The position numbers and the translations under genes were made by a program. The notes below the pieces were generated by a model. It was given only the letters and a program-made list of their open reading frames with translations. It was not told the DNA's origin and did not search any database. DNA of 25,243 nt, taken from assembly GCA_964617565.1 (NCBI GenBank), contig CAZTYH010000046.1:1-25243 (forward strand), in the 5' to 3' direction. This document shows, piece by piece, positions 8,881 to 15,979 of this stretch (its first letter is position 1; each line of letters opens with the position of its first letter). This DNA comes from JAKJGV01 sp964617565. Its GTDB lineage: Bacteria > Verrucomicrobiota > Kiritimatiellia > CAIQIC01 > JAGNIJ01.

Positions 8881-9606
8881 CTACGCCGTGCTATTCTCGG
8901 CTGGTTTGTCCGGTCCCATGCGCTGCATGTTCCTGTGGGCCTCGATGGCTGCGGCGATTTCCGCTTCGCGTTTGCTCGAGCCTTCACCGGTTCCCTTGAC
9001 GATGCTGTTGATCACTACTTCAACGGCAAATCGTTTCGAATGGGCAGGGCCTTCTTCGCGCACCAGCCGGTAGCGTGGGCTTAATTTCCATTTTCGCTGA
9101 GTGAACTCCTGGAGCGCCCCCTTGGGGTTATCCTTCCATAACTCCTCTTCTTCGTGGCTTAATTCCGGGATGAAGAGCTTCTTGAAAATGCGTGCCGCTG
9201 CCTTCGGGCCACCGTCAAGATAGGCCGCGCCCAGGATGGCTTCGAGCGCATCTCCCAATGTCGAAGCGCGTTCGCTTCCGCCGCTTTGCTGTTCACCGCG
9301 GCCCAGGCGGATGAATGATCCCAGTTGTATGGATTCCGCGATGCGCGCCAAGGCCTTGGTGTTGGTCAGACGGCTCCTGGTGCGGGTCAAATCGCCTTCC
9401 TCGAAATCGGGATGCACCGTGTAGAGGTGGGCGGCTGCGGCCAGGCCCAATACGGCGTCACCGAGGAATTCCAGGCGCTGATTGTCTCCGTCAATGTCCG
9501 GCGACTCGTAACGGTACGAGCGATGGGTCAATGCCGTTTCGAGAAAACGTCTTTTGCGGAATCGGTACCCGATGCTTTTCTCTAGTTGCTTGTATGGATT
9601 TCTCAT
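8881..9606 (-). CDS. rnc: Ribonuclease III
   Basis: 241 residues. It cuts double-stranded RNA, chiefly in rRNA precursor processing and mRNA turnover; cytosolic dimer. The catalytic domain carries the signature NQRLEFLGDAVL with E46 and D50, and the second pair D119 and E122 in LGDALEAILGA. A double-stranded RNA-binding domain occupies roughly residues 158-230 (NPKGALQEFTQ, KRFAVEV, GEGSSKREAEIAAA). The ATG at 9604-9606 overlaps the xerD stop codon as ATGA, so it is the last gene of the pepA-purC-xerD-rnc operon and is probably translated by coupling. Confidence 0.96.
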   Translation of the reverse strand: MRNPYKQLEKSIGYRFRKRRFLETALTHRSYRYESPDIDGDNQRLEFLGDAVLGLAAAAHLYTVHPDFEEGDLTRTRSRLTNTKALARIAESIQLGSFIRLGRGEQQSGGSERASTLGDALEAILGAAYLDGGPKAAARIFKKLFIPELSHEEEELWKDNPKGALQEFTQRKWKLSPRYRLVREEGPAHSKRFAVEVVINSIVKGTGEGSSKREAEIAAAIEAHRNMQRMGPDKPAENSTA

Positions 9607-10490
9607 GATCGTGGATGGTATTGGGCGTGAACGGACTTCAAACGGGCCTGGTCAACATGCGTGTAAATCTGGGTGGTCGTAATATCCGCATGCCCCAGCA
9701 TTTCCTGTATGACCCGAAGGGGCGCGTCATTGGCCAGCAGGTGGCTTGCAAAGGAGTGCCGAAGGGTGTGCGGCTTGACGTTGCGCGCGATGCCGGCGGC
9801 ACGCGCGTGTTTCTTAATGAGTTTCCATATCCCCTTGCGTCCCAGCGGTTGGCCGCGATAGTTCAGGAAGACTTTTGACTGCTGCTTGCCACGCAGCATC
9901 GCCGGCCGCAATTCATCCATGTAACGCTGAAGCCGTTGGCGCGCAGAATCGCCGAGGGGCACCACGCGTTCCTTTCGACCTTTACCCATGCATCGCACAT
10001 AACCCGCATCAAAATGCAGGTCGTCCAAGGTCAACCCCGCCAGTTCGCTTACTCTCAATCCGGTGCCGTACAGCGTTTCGAGAAGCGCCTTGTCGCGCAT
10101 GCCGAAGCGTTGTTTCTCATCCGGCGCGGAAAGCAGGCGTTCCACTTCCTTGTAAGTCAGCGTTCCGGGCAGCACTTTCCACAGCCGGGGAGAATCCATG
10201 GATTCGGTCACATTTTGCCCCAGGAGGCCTTCCTGCTGCAGATAGCGGAAAAAGACCTTGATCGCCACCAGGCGCCGGGAGATGGAGTTGGTGCTCAATC
10301 CGCGGTCCTTCATGGCCATGAGGTAATTCATGATATGTTCGCGGCGGACCGAGTTCAGTGATGTGATGGACTTGGATTGCAGGTAGGCGATGAACGACGA
10401 AATGTCGTTTTCGTATGCAGCGCGAGTATTCTCGCTCAAACCGCGCTCCAGAGCGATATAGTCCAGAAACTGATCCAGCAGTGCCTGCAT
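9603..10490 (-). CDS. xerD: Tyrosine recombinase XerD (chromosome dimer resolution)
   Basis: 295 residues, the XerC/D length. With a partner Xer protein it resolves chromosome dimers at dif under FtsK control. The N-terminal SAM-like core-binding domain spans about residues 1-85; the catalytic domain carries R146 (YGTGLRVSEL), K170, H241 and R244 (HTLRHSFASH), H267 (LGHADI) and nucleophile Y276 (TTTQIYTHVD). All active-site residues are present. It sits in a housekeeping operon and not beside integrase-like cargo or an attachment site, which favours Xer over a phage integrase. XerD is preferred to XerC because of LGHADITTTQIYTHV and closer overall likeness; the choice is not certain. It lies 13 bp downstream of purC and overlaps rnc by 4 bp. 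Confidence 0.92.
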   Translation of the reverse strand: MQALLDQFLDYIALERGLSENTRAAYENDISSFIAYLQSKSITSLNSVRREHIMNYLMAMKDRGLSTNSISRRLVAIKVFFRYLQQEGLLGQNVTESMDSPRLWKVLPGTLTYKEVERLLSAPDEKQRFGMRDKALLETLYGTGLRVSELAGLTLDDLHFDAGYVRCMGKGRKERVVPLGDSARQRLQRYMDELRPAMLRGKQQSKVFLNYRGQPLGRKGIWKLIKKHARAAGIARNVKPHTLRHSFASHLLANDAPLRVIQEMLGHADITTTQIYTHVDQARLKSVHAQYHPRS

Positions 10491-10503
10491 AATTTCTGCA
10501 GGG

Positions 10504-11400
10504 TCAAGAATCGTCGGGTGCCCGGCCCGTCAACAAGGTGAAAGCCTCGAAATACTTTTCCCTTGTTTTCTGCACGATGTCGTCCGGCAGAGGGGGTGCA
10601 GGCGGCGTCTTGTCCCAATCCAGTGTCTCCAGGTAGTCGCGAACGAATTGCTTGTCGAAGGAAAGAGGAGATTCTCCGGGCTTGTAGGTCGCCGCCGGCC
10701 AGAAGCGGGAGCTGTCCGGTGTCAACACCTCGTCAATAAGAACGATCTGATTGTCGAGCATGCCGAACTCGAACTTTGTATCCGCCATGATAATACCGCG
10801 TTGCAGTGCGTAGTCGGCAGCAAACTTGTAGAGCTGCATGGAGATGGATTTCAGCTTGTCCGCCACATCCGCGCCGGCGATCTCAACCACCCGGTCGAAC
10901 GGAATATTTTCGTCGTGTCCTGCTTCGGCCTTGTAAGCGGGAGTGAATATCGGTTCCTCCAGCCTGTCCGCCATCCGGTATCCCTTTCTCAGCGGGATGC
11001 CGCACACGCTTCCGTCCCGCTTGTATTCCTTCCAGCCGGAGCCGATCAGGTAGCCGCGTACGACACATTCCACGGGGATCAGCTTTGCCTTGCGGACGAG
11101 CATGGAGCGGCCTTTCAGAACGGATGCGTGCGCCTGGAATGACGTCGGATAGCGCGAGATGTCCGTGCTGATCATGTGGTTTGGAACAATTTGTCGCGTG
11201 CGCTCGAACCACCAGGCCGAGAGTTGATTCAGCACATGGCCTTTCCCGGGTATGCCTGTCGGCAGAATGCAGTCGAATGCCGAAATGCGATCACTGGCGA
11301 CAAAAAGGAGGGCGTCGCCCACGTCGAATACTTCGCGGACTTTTCCGCTTTTGAACTTCGTTACGCCGGGTAGGTCCAGCCTGGTTATGGCCTGCTTCAT
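10504..11400 (-). CDS. purC: Phosphoribosylaminoimidazole-succinocarboxamide synthase
   Basis: 298 residues, the longer SAICAR synthetase form found in many bacteria and yeast. It joins aspartate to CAIR using ATP in de novo purine synthesis; cytosolic. Diagnostic stretches are GKVREVFDVGD, FVASDRISAFDCILP, VRGYLIGSGWKEY, ADTKFEFG and LIDEVLTPDSSRFWP. The ribosome site AAGGGA precedes ATG 11398-11400. The sequence upstream stops at an N run that is a false gap; in the collapsed sequence the purC ATG overlaps the pepA TGA as ATGA, giving tight coupling with pepA. No other pur gene is visible here. Confidence 0.97.
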   Translation of the reverse strand: MKQAITRLDLPGVTKFKSGKVREVFDVGDALLFVASDRISAFDCILPTGIPGKGHVLNQLSAWWFERTRQIVPNHMISTDISRYPTSFQAHASVLKGRSMLVRKAKLIPVECVVRGYLIGSGWKEYKRDGSVCGIPLRKGYRMADRLEEPIFTPAYKAEAGHDENIPFDRVVEIAGADVADKLKSISMQLYKFAADYALQRGIIMADTKFEFGMLDNQIVLIDEVLTPDSSRFWPAATYKPGESPLSFDKQFVRDYLETLDWDKTPPAPPLPDDIVQKTREKYFEAFTLLTGRAPDDS

Positions 11401-11418
11401 TCCCTTACTTCCCTTTGT
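11364..11418. repeat. 55-bp duplicate at a false gap, copy 1
   Basis: Identical over 55 bp to 11519-11573 on the other side of 100 N. This is the signature of two contigs ending in the same assembly k-mer (k of 55), not a biological repeat. It covers the purC start and pepA stop. Confidence 0.95.
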
Positions 11419-11518
11419 NNNNNNNNNNNNNNNNNNNNNNNNNNNNNNNNNNNNNNNNNNNNNNNNNNNNNNNNNNNNNNNNNNNNNNNNNNNNNNNNNN
11501 NNNNNNNNNNNNNNNNNN
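11419..11518. other. Assembly gap (100 N), false: flanks overlap by 55 bp
   Basis: The flanks are the same 55 bp, so the true sequence is obtained by joining them. One copy of the duplicate and all the N should be removed, 155 bp in total. Confidence 0.93.
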
Positions 11519-11573
11519 CGCCGGGTAGGTCCAGCCTGGTTATGGCCTGCTTCATTCCCTTACTTCCCTTTGT
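11519..11573. repeat. 55-bp duplicate at a false gap, copy 2
   Basis: Second copy of 11364-11418. In this copy one can see the pepA TGA (11552-11554) sharing bases with the purC ATG (11553-11555). Confidence 0.95.
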
Positions 11574-13060
11574 TTTATCCATTCAACGAGCAATCGAGTT
11601 CCAAACAGAGTGGCGCCGGATGCCGCATAGGCTTTCTCTTTCTCAAGGTGGGCTGTGCCCGCGATATCAAGGTGAGCCCAGGGGACGTTCGGCGGGATGA
11701 ATCGCTTGAGGAAGACTCCACCGATAATGCTGCCCGCGCTGCCGTCCCCGATGTTCTTCATGTCGGCAAAATCGCTCCGAATGCAATCGTCAAAGTCCGG
11801 GAGCAGGGGCAGGGGCCATACGCGGTCTCCCGTGGCTTCTCCCGCGATTTTCAATTCCTCGATCAGTGTGGCGTTGTTGCCCATGATGCCGGCCAGCACG
11901 TGCCCAAGCGCTATAATGCAGGCGCCGGTAAGCGTGGCCAGATCCACGATCGCGGCCGGTTTGTATTCCGCGGCTATAGCCAGAGCGTCCGCAAGGACCA
12001 GCCGCCCTTCTGCGTCGGTGTTCAGTATCTCGATGGTTTTTCCAGAATAAGAGCGGACAATGTCTCCGGGGCGTGTCGCGCCGCCGCCCGGCATGTTTTC
12101 CGCGGCGGCGAGAATGCCGATGACGGGATTGTTCGGCCGGAGTCTTGCCACGGCGATCATTGCGGCAAGCACAGCCATTCCTCCGCACTTGTCGTATTTC
12201 ATCCACTCCATGCCCTTCGCTGTTTTCAGCGACAGGCCGCCGGTGTCGAATGTGATTGTTTTGCCGACCAGGATCACTGGGGCAAGGCGGGGGTTCCGCC
12301 CCCGGTATTTCAGCGTGATCAGCCGGGCGTCGTGATCGCTGCCCTGCGCTACGGCCAGGAGAGCCCTGCATCCTTTCTTCTTCAATTCGCGCGGACCCAA
12401 CACGGAGCATGAAAGGCCGAATTTCTTTGCCCAGGCGGATGCGTGTTGTGCAATAACACGAGGCGGCGCTTCATTGGCAGGCAGGTTGGCCAGGTCGCGA
12501 ACCATTGTGACCGTTTCGGAGAGGACGGAAGCTTCCCGCGCAGCCGACAACAATTTCTTTTTTGAATTGCGGGCATCCGCCACAATCAGGCTGATCGCGG
12601 GAGGACGTCCGTTTTCGGTGGAAAGAAATTTGCCGAACCGGTAATGCCCCGTTGAAAGCCCTCCAACGATCCATTCCAGAATTTTGCCAGGTGTTACGGA
12701 AGGATCGGCGGTATCCACGTCGGCTGAAATGGCGACGGACCCGATCTTCAATTTCCGCATAGCCCGGGCGGCTGCGCCAGCGGTTTTTATCATGACATCT
12801 GCTGCACACGCCTCTTTTTCGCCCAAGCCTCCGAGCATGATGAAACGGGAGGGGAGTGCTTCCCGTGAAGGGAAGAAAGTAATTTCACCCGCGCGTGATT
12901 TGAAGCCGGTGTCGGCGATCCAATTCCGGATCATCTTCTCGAGCTTCTGCATCGCGGAATCACTGGCCTTGGGAAGCAGCGGCTGGTTTTTGCGACAAAA
13001 GATCAGCCATGCATCGGCCTTTGTCTTCAAAAGTGGGGCGGTCTCAATCCGTATTTTCAT
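11552..13060 (-). CDS. pepA: Leucyl aminopeptidase (M17 family)
   Basis: 502 residues, normal for M17. A two-metal cytosolic hexameric enzyme that removes N-terminal residues from peptides; in some bacteria the family also binds DNA and helps Xer recombination at cer-type sites. The N-terminal domain (about 1-160) is variable. The catalytic domain has the metal and active-site residues in standard order: K267 and D272 (VGKTITFDTGGLSLK), K279, D290, and D349/E351 in the perfect signature NTDAEGRLVLADAL. ATG 13060 is used although the ribosome site before it is poor. It starts 12 bp after the HMA lipoprotein gene and is fused by ATGA overlap to purC after removal of the false gap. That xerD lies two genes downstream is notable given the PepA-Xer link in E. 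coli, but this may be chance. Confidence 0.95.
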   Translation of the reverse strand: MKIRIETAPLLKTKADAWLIFCRKNQPLLPKASDSAMQKLEKMIRNWIADTGFKSRAGEITFFPSREALPSRFIMLGGLGEKEACAADVMIKTAGAAARAMRKLKIGSVAISADVDTADPSVTPGKILEWIVGGLSTGHYRFGKFLSTENGRPPAISLIVADARNSKKKLLSAAREASVLSETVTMVRDLANLPANEAPPRVIAQHASAWAKKFGLSCSVLGPRELKKKGCRALLAVAQGSDHDARLITLKYRGRNPRLAPVILVGKTITFDTGGLSLKTAKGMEWMKYDKCGGMAVLAAMIAVARLRPNNPVIGILAAAENMPGGGATRPGDIVRSYSGKTIEILNTDAEGRLVLADALAIAAEYKPAAIVDLATLTGACIIALGHVLAGIMGNNATLIEELKIAGEATGDRVWPLPLLPDFDDCIRSDFADMKNIGDGSAGSIIGGVFLKRFIPPNVPWAHLDIAGTAHLEKEKAYAASGATLFGTRLLVEWIKQREVRE

Positions 13061-13072
13061 GGCATTACAGGG

Positions 13073-13405
13073 TCAGCGACAGTCGGGAGGCAACGATTGT
13101 TTCGCTTCGGCCTTTCCTTCCGCGTCATTGGCGTCGAATCCAGCCTCCGCAATCGTGTACTCGATGTTCTTGATAGCCAGTTTTGTGCTGTTGTATTCGA
13201 CGGTCATGGTTCGGTTTTCCAGGTCCGGCTGCACCGAGATGATGCCGTCCACTTTACCCAGGGCGTTTTGTATGATTTTGCTGCATTCCGTCGTTTTCAT
13301 GCCCGGCACACGAACGACCAGTTTGCGTATGTCTTGTCGAAAGCAGGCGCCCAAAAAAAGTGTGGCGACTACCAGTGTGACCCTGAAGATTATTCGTACT
13401 TTCAT
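13073..13405 (-). CDS. HMA-domain lipoprotein with degenerate metal site
   Basis: 110 residues. The N-terminus is a lipoprotein signal with lipobox LGAC (Cys21), so the mature protein would be lipid-anchored in the envelope. The rest has the beta-alpha-beta-beta-alpha-beta pattern of heavy-metal-associated domains (VVRVPGMKTTECSKIIQNALGK..GIISVQPDLENRTMTVEYN..NIEYTIAEAGFDA). The usual GMxCxxC copper/zinc site is GMKTTEC: the first Cys is Thr, leaving one thiol, so binding would be altered or lost. An AAGGAA ribosome site precedes ATG 13405. It is the first gene of the pepA-purC-xerD-rnc operon and has its own promoter with an embedded palindrome. Function unknown; metal chaperone or sensor is only a guess. 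Confidence 0.85.
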   Translation of the reverse strand: MKVRIIFRVTLVVATLFLGACFRQDIRKLVVRVPGMKTTECSKIIQNALGKVDGIISVQPDLENRTMTVEYNSTKLAIKNIEYTIAEAGFDANDAEGKAEAKQSLPPDCR

Positions 13406-13445
13406 TTGCGGTATTCCTTGAGGCGCGAACCCCGTTTACCCGCGC

Positions 13446-13475
13446 AGCTTACTCCAAACATGATGTTTACGTCAA
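13446..13475 (-). promoter_or_regulatory. Promoter of the HMA-pepA-purC-xerD-rnc operon
   Basis: On the minus strand TTGACG (13470-13475) and TAAGCT (13446-13451) are 18 bp apart. The start would fall near 13439, giving a leader of about 34 bases to ATG 13405. Confidence 0.5.
13456..13468. promoter_or_regulatory. Candidate operator in the promoter spacer
   Basis: AAACAT-G-ATGTTT is a perfect 6-bp inverted repeat with a 1-base centre lying entirely between the -35 and -10 elements. That is a classic repressor or MerR-type activator position; an 18-19 bp spacer with a dyad is typical of MerR-controlled metal genes, which would suit an HMA gene. Which regulator binds is unknown. Confidence 0.4.
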
Positions 13476-13540
13476 CCGAAGGAGGGGGGCAAAAAAAGAT
13501 TTGAACGGTTGAAAAGAATGGTTGTCGAAGTATATTGATT

Positions 13541-13611
13541 GTGGAAGGGCGGATGTGCGTTTCCCATGGGGTTCCTCACCCCGACCTCCTTGGCGTGCAA
13601 CGCCCTTCCAC
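13541..13611. repeat. Long inverted repeat with inner hairpin, downstream of glycosidase-TPR gene
   Basis: GTGGAAGGGCG (13541-13551) and CGCCCTTCCAC (13601-13611) form a perfect 11-bp pair around 49 bases, inside which GGGGT/ACCCC (13568-13572, 13578-13582) makes a second stem. It begins 18 bp after the minus-strand stop at 13629. It may stop that transcript or be an interspersed extragenic repeat; no clear T-run follows on the minus strand. Confidence 0.6.
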
Positions 13612-13628
13612 TCTTTTCCTTCCCAGAT

Positions 13629-15818
13629 TCAAGATCCCCGGGCGAAAGGACTGTTGCTGGAGGGGCTTTGCTGCTGAATCAGGTGAATCGCGGTTCTGGC
13701 CTTTTCAGCCTGATCCGGCCAGCGGTCTCCAAAAAGCTCGAGGTACTGGTTGTAGAAGGCAAGCGCTTCGTTATGCCGGCCCTGCCTGAACAAGGCCAAT
13801 CCCAAGTTCAAGAAAGCCGCAGGCGGAGGCACCGGTTGCTTCAGTGCCGCGCGGTACAGGAATTCAGCGCGCTGGAGGTCTCCCCGCCTGAAATAGGCGT
13901 TGCCCATCTGGACTTCGAGCTTGAAGAAACCGCCACCCTTGCGCGTAAGGTCTTCATACAGGGCGATCGCCTTGTCGTAATGGCCCTCCCGGTAATACTG
14001 CATGGCCATTCCGAGAGACGCTTCCAGAGAGGACAGGGGAGGCGAGCTTTTGGCCATGTAGGAGACAACGGTGATCAATGCGGCAGCGACTGGCACTGCA
14101 ACGGCAGTAGTAATGACTGTTTTTGCGTGTCGGGCAAACCAGGAAGAAAATCCTTGAGTAACTTCCTCTTCTTCCTCTTCATTGGAAAGCGGGCCGGAAA
14201 GCACGATCGTGAGCATGGCGGCTGCGGCATCTGCCAGCGCGTATGCGGACGGAGTATCTTCGGCCCTCGCAGCGGAGAAATCATCGAATATCCGCTTGCG
14301 TCCGGCATAGTCCGACGAAAGCGTCTTCCAGATGACCGACCTGTATTTACGCTCCAGGGATGTGGCTTTGGAACGCGCTAAGCATTCCAGGACAAGGATC
14401 TGGTCTTCTGCGCGCACGGGCGGAGCGTGCGGGTCACCCTCCCAACGCATCCACAATCCGGTTCCGCGAGACGTGGCGAGCGCATCCGAGCGATCCAGCA
14501 GCTTGAGCACCGCTTTCCTCTCATCGTTTCCGATGCCGCTCCAGAGCAGGGCCGGGGCCGTTCCGAGGGTAATTCTCTCGACATGGGCGCTGTTTTCGAA
14601 AGTGTCGAAAAAAGCACCGGCCGAGGGATTCCAATAACGGTGTTCCAGGTTTCGGGCGAGAGTGCCCGCGGCCGCGCGGAACTCGCCGGCGCTTGAGAGC
14701 GAGACTTCGCGAGCCATTGCATCGTAGGCTTCAATTTCGCACAGCAACATGGCAGCCAGATCGGCGGAGGTGATCTGCGGATCAAATGTTTGACCTATCC
14801 ACGCTTCGTGGGCATTGCGCCATCGCGGGAGGCCGGCTCCGGTCGGATCGAAGCGATGCATGGCCCACGCGATATAGTTTCTCAAGTGCGGCAATGCATA
14901 ACGAATGAACGTGGTGTGGCCTTGCAGGCAGCGTACAGCCTGCGCGACCAACGGATGTGGCGCGCGGGCAAAATCGGCGGACCCGTCCGCCCTCAGCGTG
15001 ACGGGGAGCGCACCGTCCGGTCGTTGAAAAGAGAATAGCGTTCGCAGCGTGTTCTCGGCCATGTGCGGGTCAATGCGGCTCCATGCCGCAATCAGGTGAA
15101 AGAGAAGATTTACATTCAGCGATGCGTCGTCCGTATTGCTTGTGGAGCACCACGGAAGGGGAAAGGCCCCCTCGGCCGGCTGGATGCGCGCCAGGAGGCT
15201 TTCCGTCGCATAGACTACCAGCTCTTGCAAATCAGGCGGAATTTCGGTGAGTTTTTCCGCGATATCCTGCCGCAGGATGTCGCCGCGCGCGAGGATTTGC
15301 TCGACGTCAAGATCAAGACAGCGGCGCGCATGTTCCATGGCCTGAGTATGATCCCATGAACCCACGGCCAGGCAGAACCTGGTGATGCCCTTGTCGCATT
15401 CAGGCAGGAGAACCACCCGTGTTTCATCCAAGTCCATCCATTCCATGTCACCGGCGTGGTGTATTTCGTATTCGGCGGAAAAAAGCGAAGGCTTTAGCGG
15501 GGCGTTTGTGCATCCAATCAGGATGCCCGGCTCGACAAGGGCCGCGAAAGCGGTGCAATCCGTGCTGCCCCATGTGAAATGGATACGAAATCCATCCGCC
15601 CGCAACTGAACTTGAGACACCGATGCTCGGGCTGTGATTCCAAGGTGAAAGCTCCATCGCACCGGTGCGCCGAGCGGCGCCAGGTCACCCGGTGTTCCGA
15701 GTGTGCGCAAAATGCAATTGGCGTGGCGCGTTGCCTCGTCCCGAGGATTTGCCGCGCTGAAACACCAGCCGGCTGTCCACGGCAAAGCCCCCCATGTTGC
15801 ATGCTCATCCCGATTCAT
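13629..15818 (-). CDS. Six-hairpin glycosidase-like protein with a membrane helix and C-terminal TPR repeats
   Basis: 729 residues from ATG 15818; an upstream TTG at 15872 would add 18 residues but is a poor start. Residues 1 to about 540 look like a sandwich domain followed by an (alpha/alpha)6-toroid of the GH63/GH15-like type: RNAHEAWIGQTFDP, ITSADLAAMLLCEIEAY, HRYWNPSAGAFFDTF, GTGLWMRWEGD. After an acidic run (EEEEEE) comes one helix (about 564-587, VITTAVAVPVAAALITVV), then TPR-like repeats to the end (YYREGHYDKAIALYEDL, GNAYFRRGDLQRAEFLYRAAL, LGLALFRQGRHNEALAFYNQYLELFG). There is no N-terminal signal peptide, so the glycosidase-like part would be cytoplasmic and the TPR part on the other side of the membrane. 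I could not assign catalytic acids with confidence; it may not be an active enzyme. Weak ribosome site. Confidence 0.75.
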   Translation of the reverse strand: MNRDEHATWGALPWTAGWCFSAANPRDEATRHANCILRTLGTPGDLAPLGAPVRWSFHLGITARASVSQVQLRADGFRIHFTWGSTDCTAFAALVEPGILIGCTNAPLKPSLFSAEYEIHHAGDMEWMDLDETRVVLLPECDKGITRFCLAVGSWDHTQAMEHARRCLDLDVEQILARGDILRQDIAEKLTEIPPDLQELVVYATESLLARIQPAEGAFPLPWCSTSNTDDASLNVNLLFHLIAAWSRIDPHMAENTLRTLFSFQRPDGALPVTLRADGSADFARAPHPLVAQAVRCLQGHTTFIRYALPHLRNYIAWAMHRFDPTGAGLPRWRNAHEAWIGQTFDPQITSADLAAMLLCEIEAYDAMAREVSLSSAGEFRAAAGTLARNLEHRYWNPSAGAFFDTFENSAHVERITLGTAPALLWSGIGNDERKAVLKLLDRSDALATSRGTGLWMRWEGDPHAPPVRAEDQILVLECLARSKATSLERKYRSVIWKTLSSDYAGRKRIFDDFSAARAEDTPSAYALADAAAAMLTIVLSGPLSNEEEEEEVTQGFSSWFARHAKTVITTAVAVPVAAALITVVSYMAKSSPPLSSLEASLGMAMQYYREGHYDKAIALYEDLTRKGGGFFKLEVQMGNAYFRRGDLQRAEFLYRAALKQPVPPPAAFLNLGLALFRQGRHNEALAFYNQYLELFGDRWPDQAEKARTAIHLIQQQSPSSNSPFARGS

Positions 15819-15979
15819 GCCGACTGTATTCTCAATGGAAAGGGCCGGGCTGACAAGCCTACAAATATCCAAGTGGCAGGTTGAGTCAGGTTCTCAATTT
15901 CTTGTGTCCTTTTATATCGCCATTCGGGAGCATCTGTTGTAAAAGGGCGGTCTAGCGTGAAAAACATCTGGAGGCTTCC

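Noticed and set aside
9603..10490. xerD as a phage or island integrase
   Set aside because: It sits in a tight housekeeping operon with purC and rnc; no cargo genes or attachment repeats are seen.
11364..11573. The 55-bp copies as a biological direct repeat or att site pair
   Set aside because: Both duplicates in the window are exactly 55 bp and end at the N; assembly k-mer overlap explains them fully.
11252..12412. Plus-strand open frame of 386 residues across the purC-pepA junction
   Set aside because: Antisense to two well-recognised enzymes and passes through the false gap.
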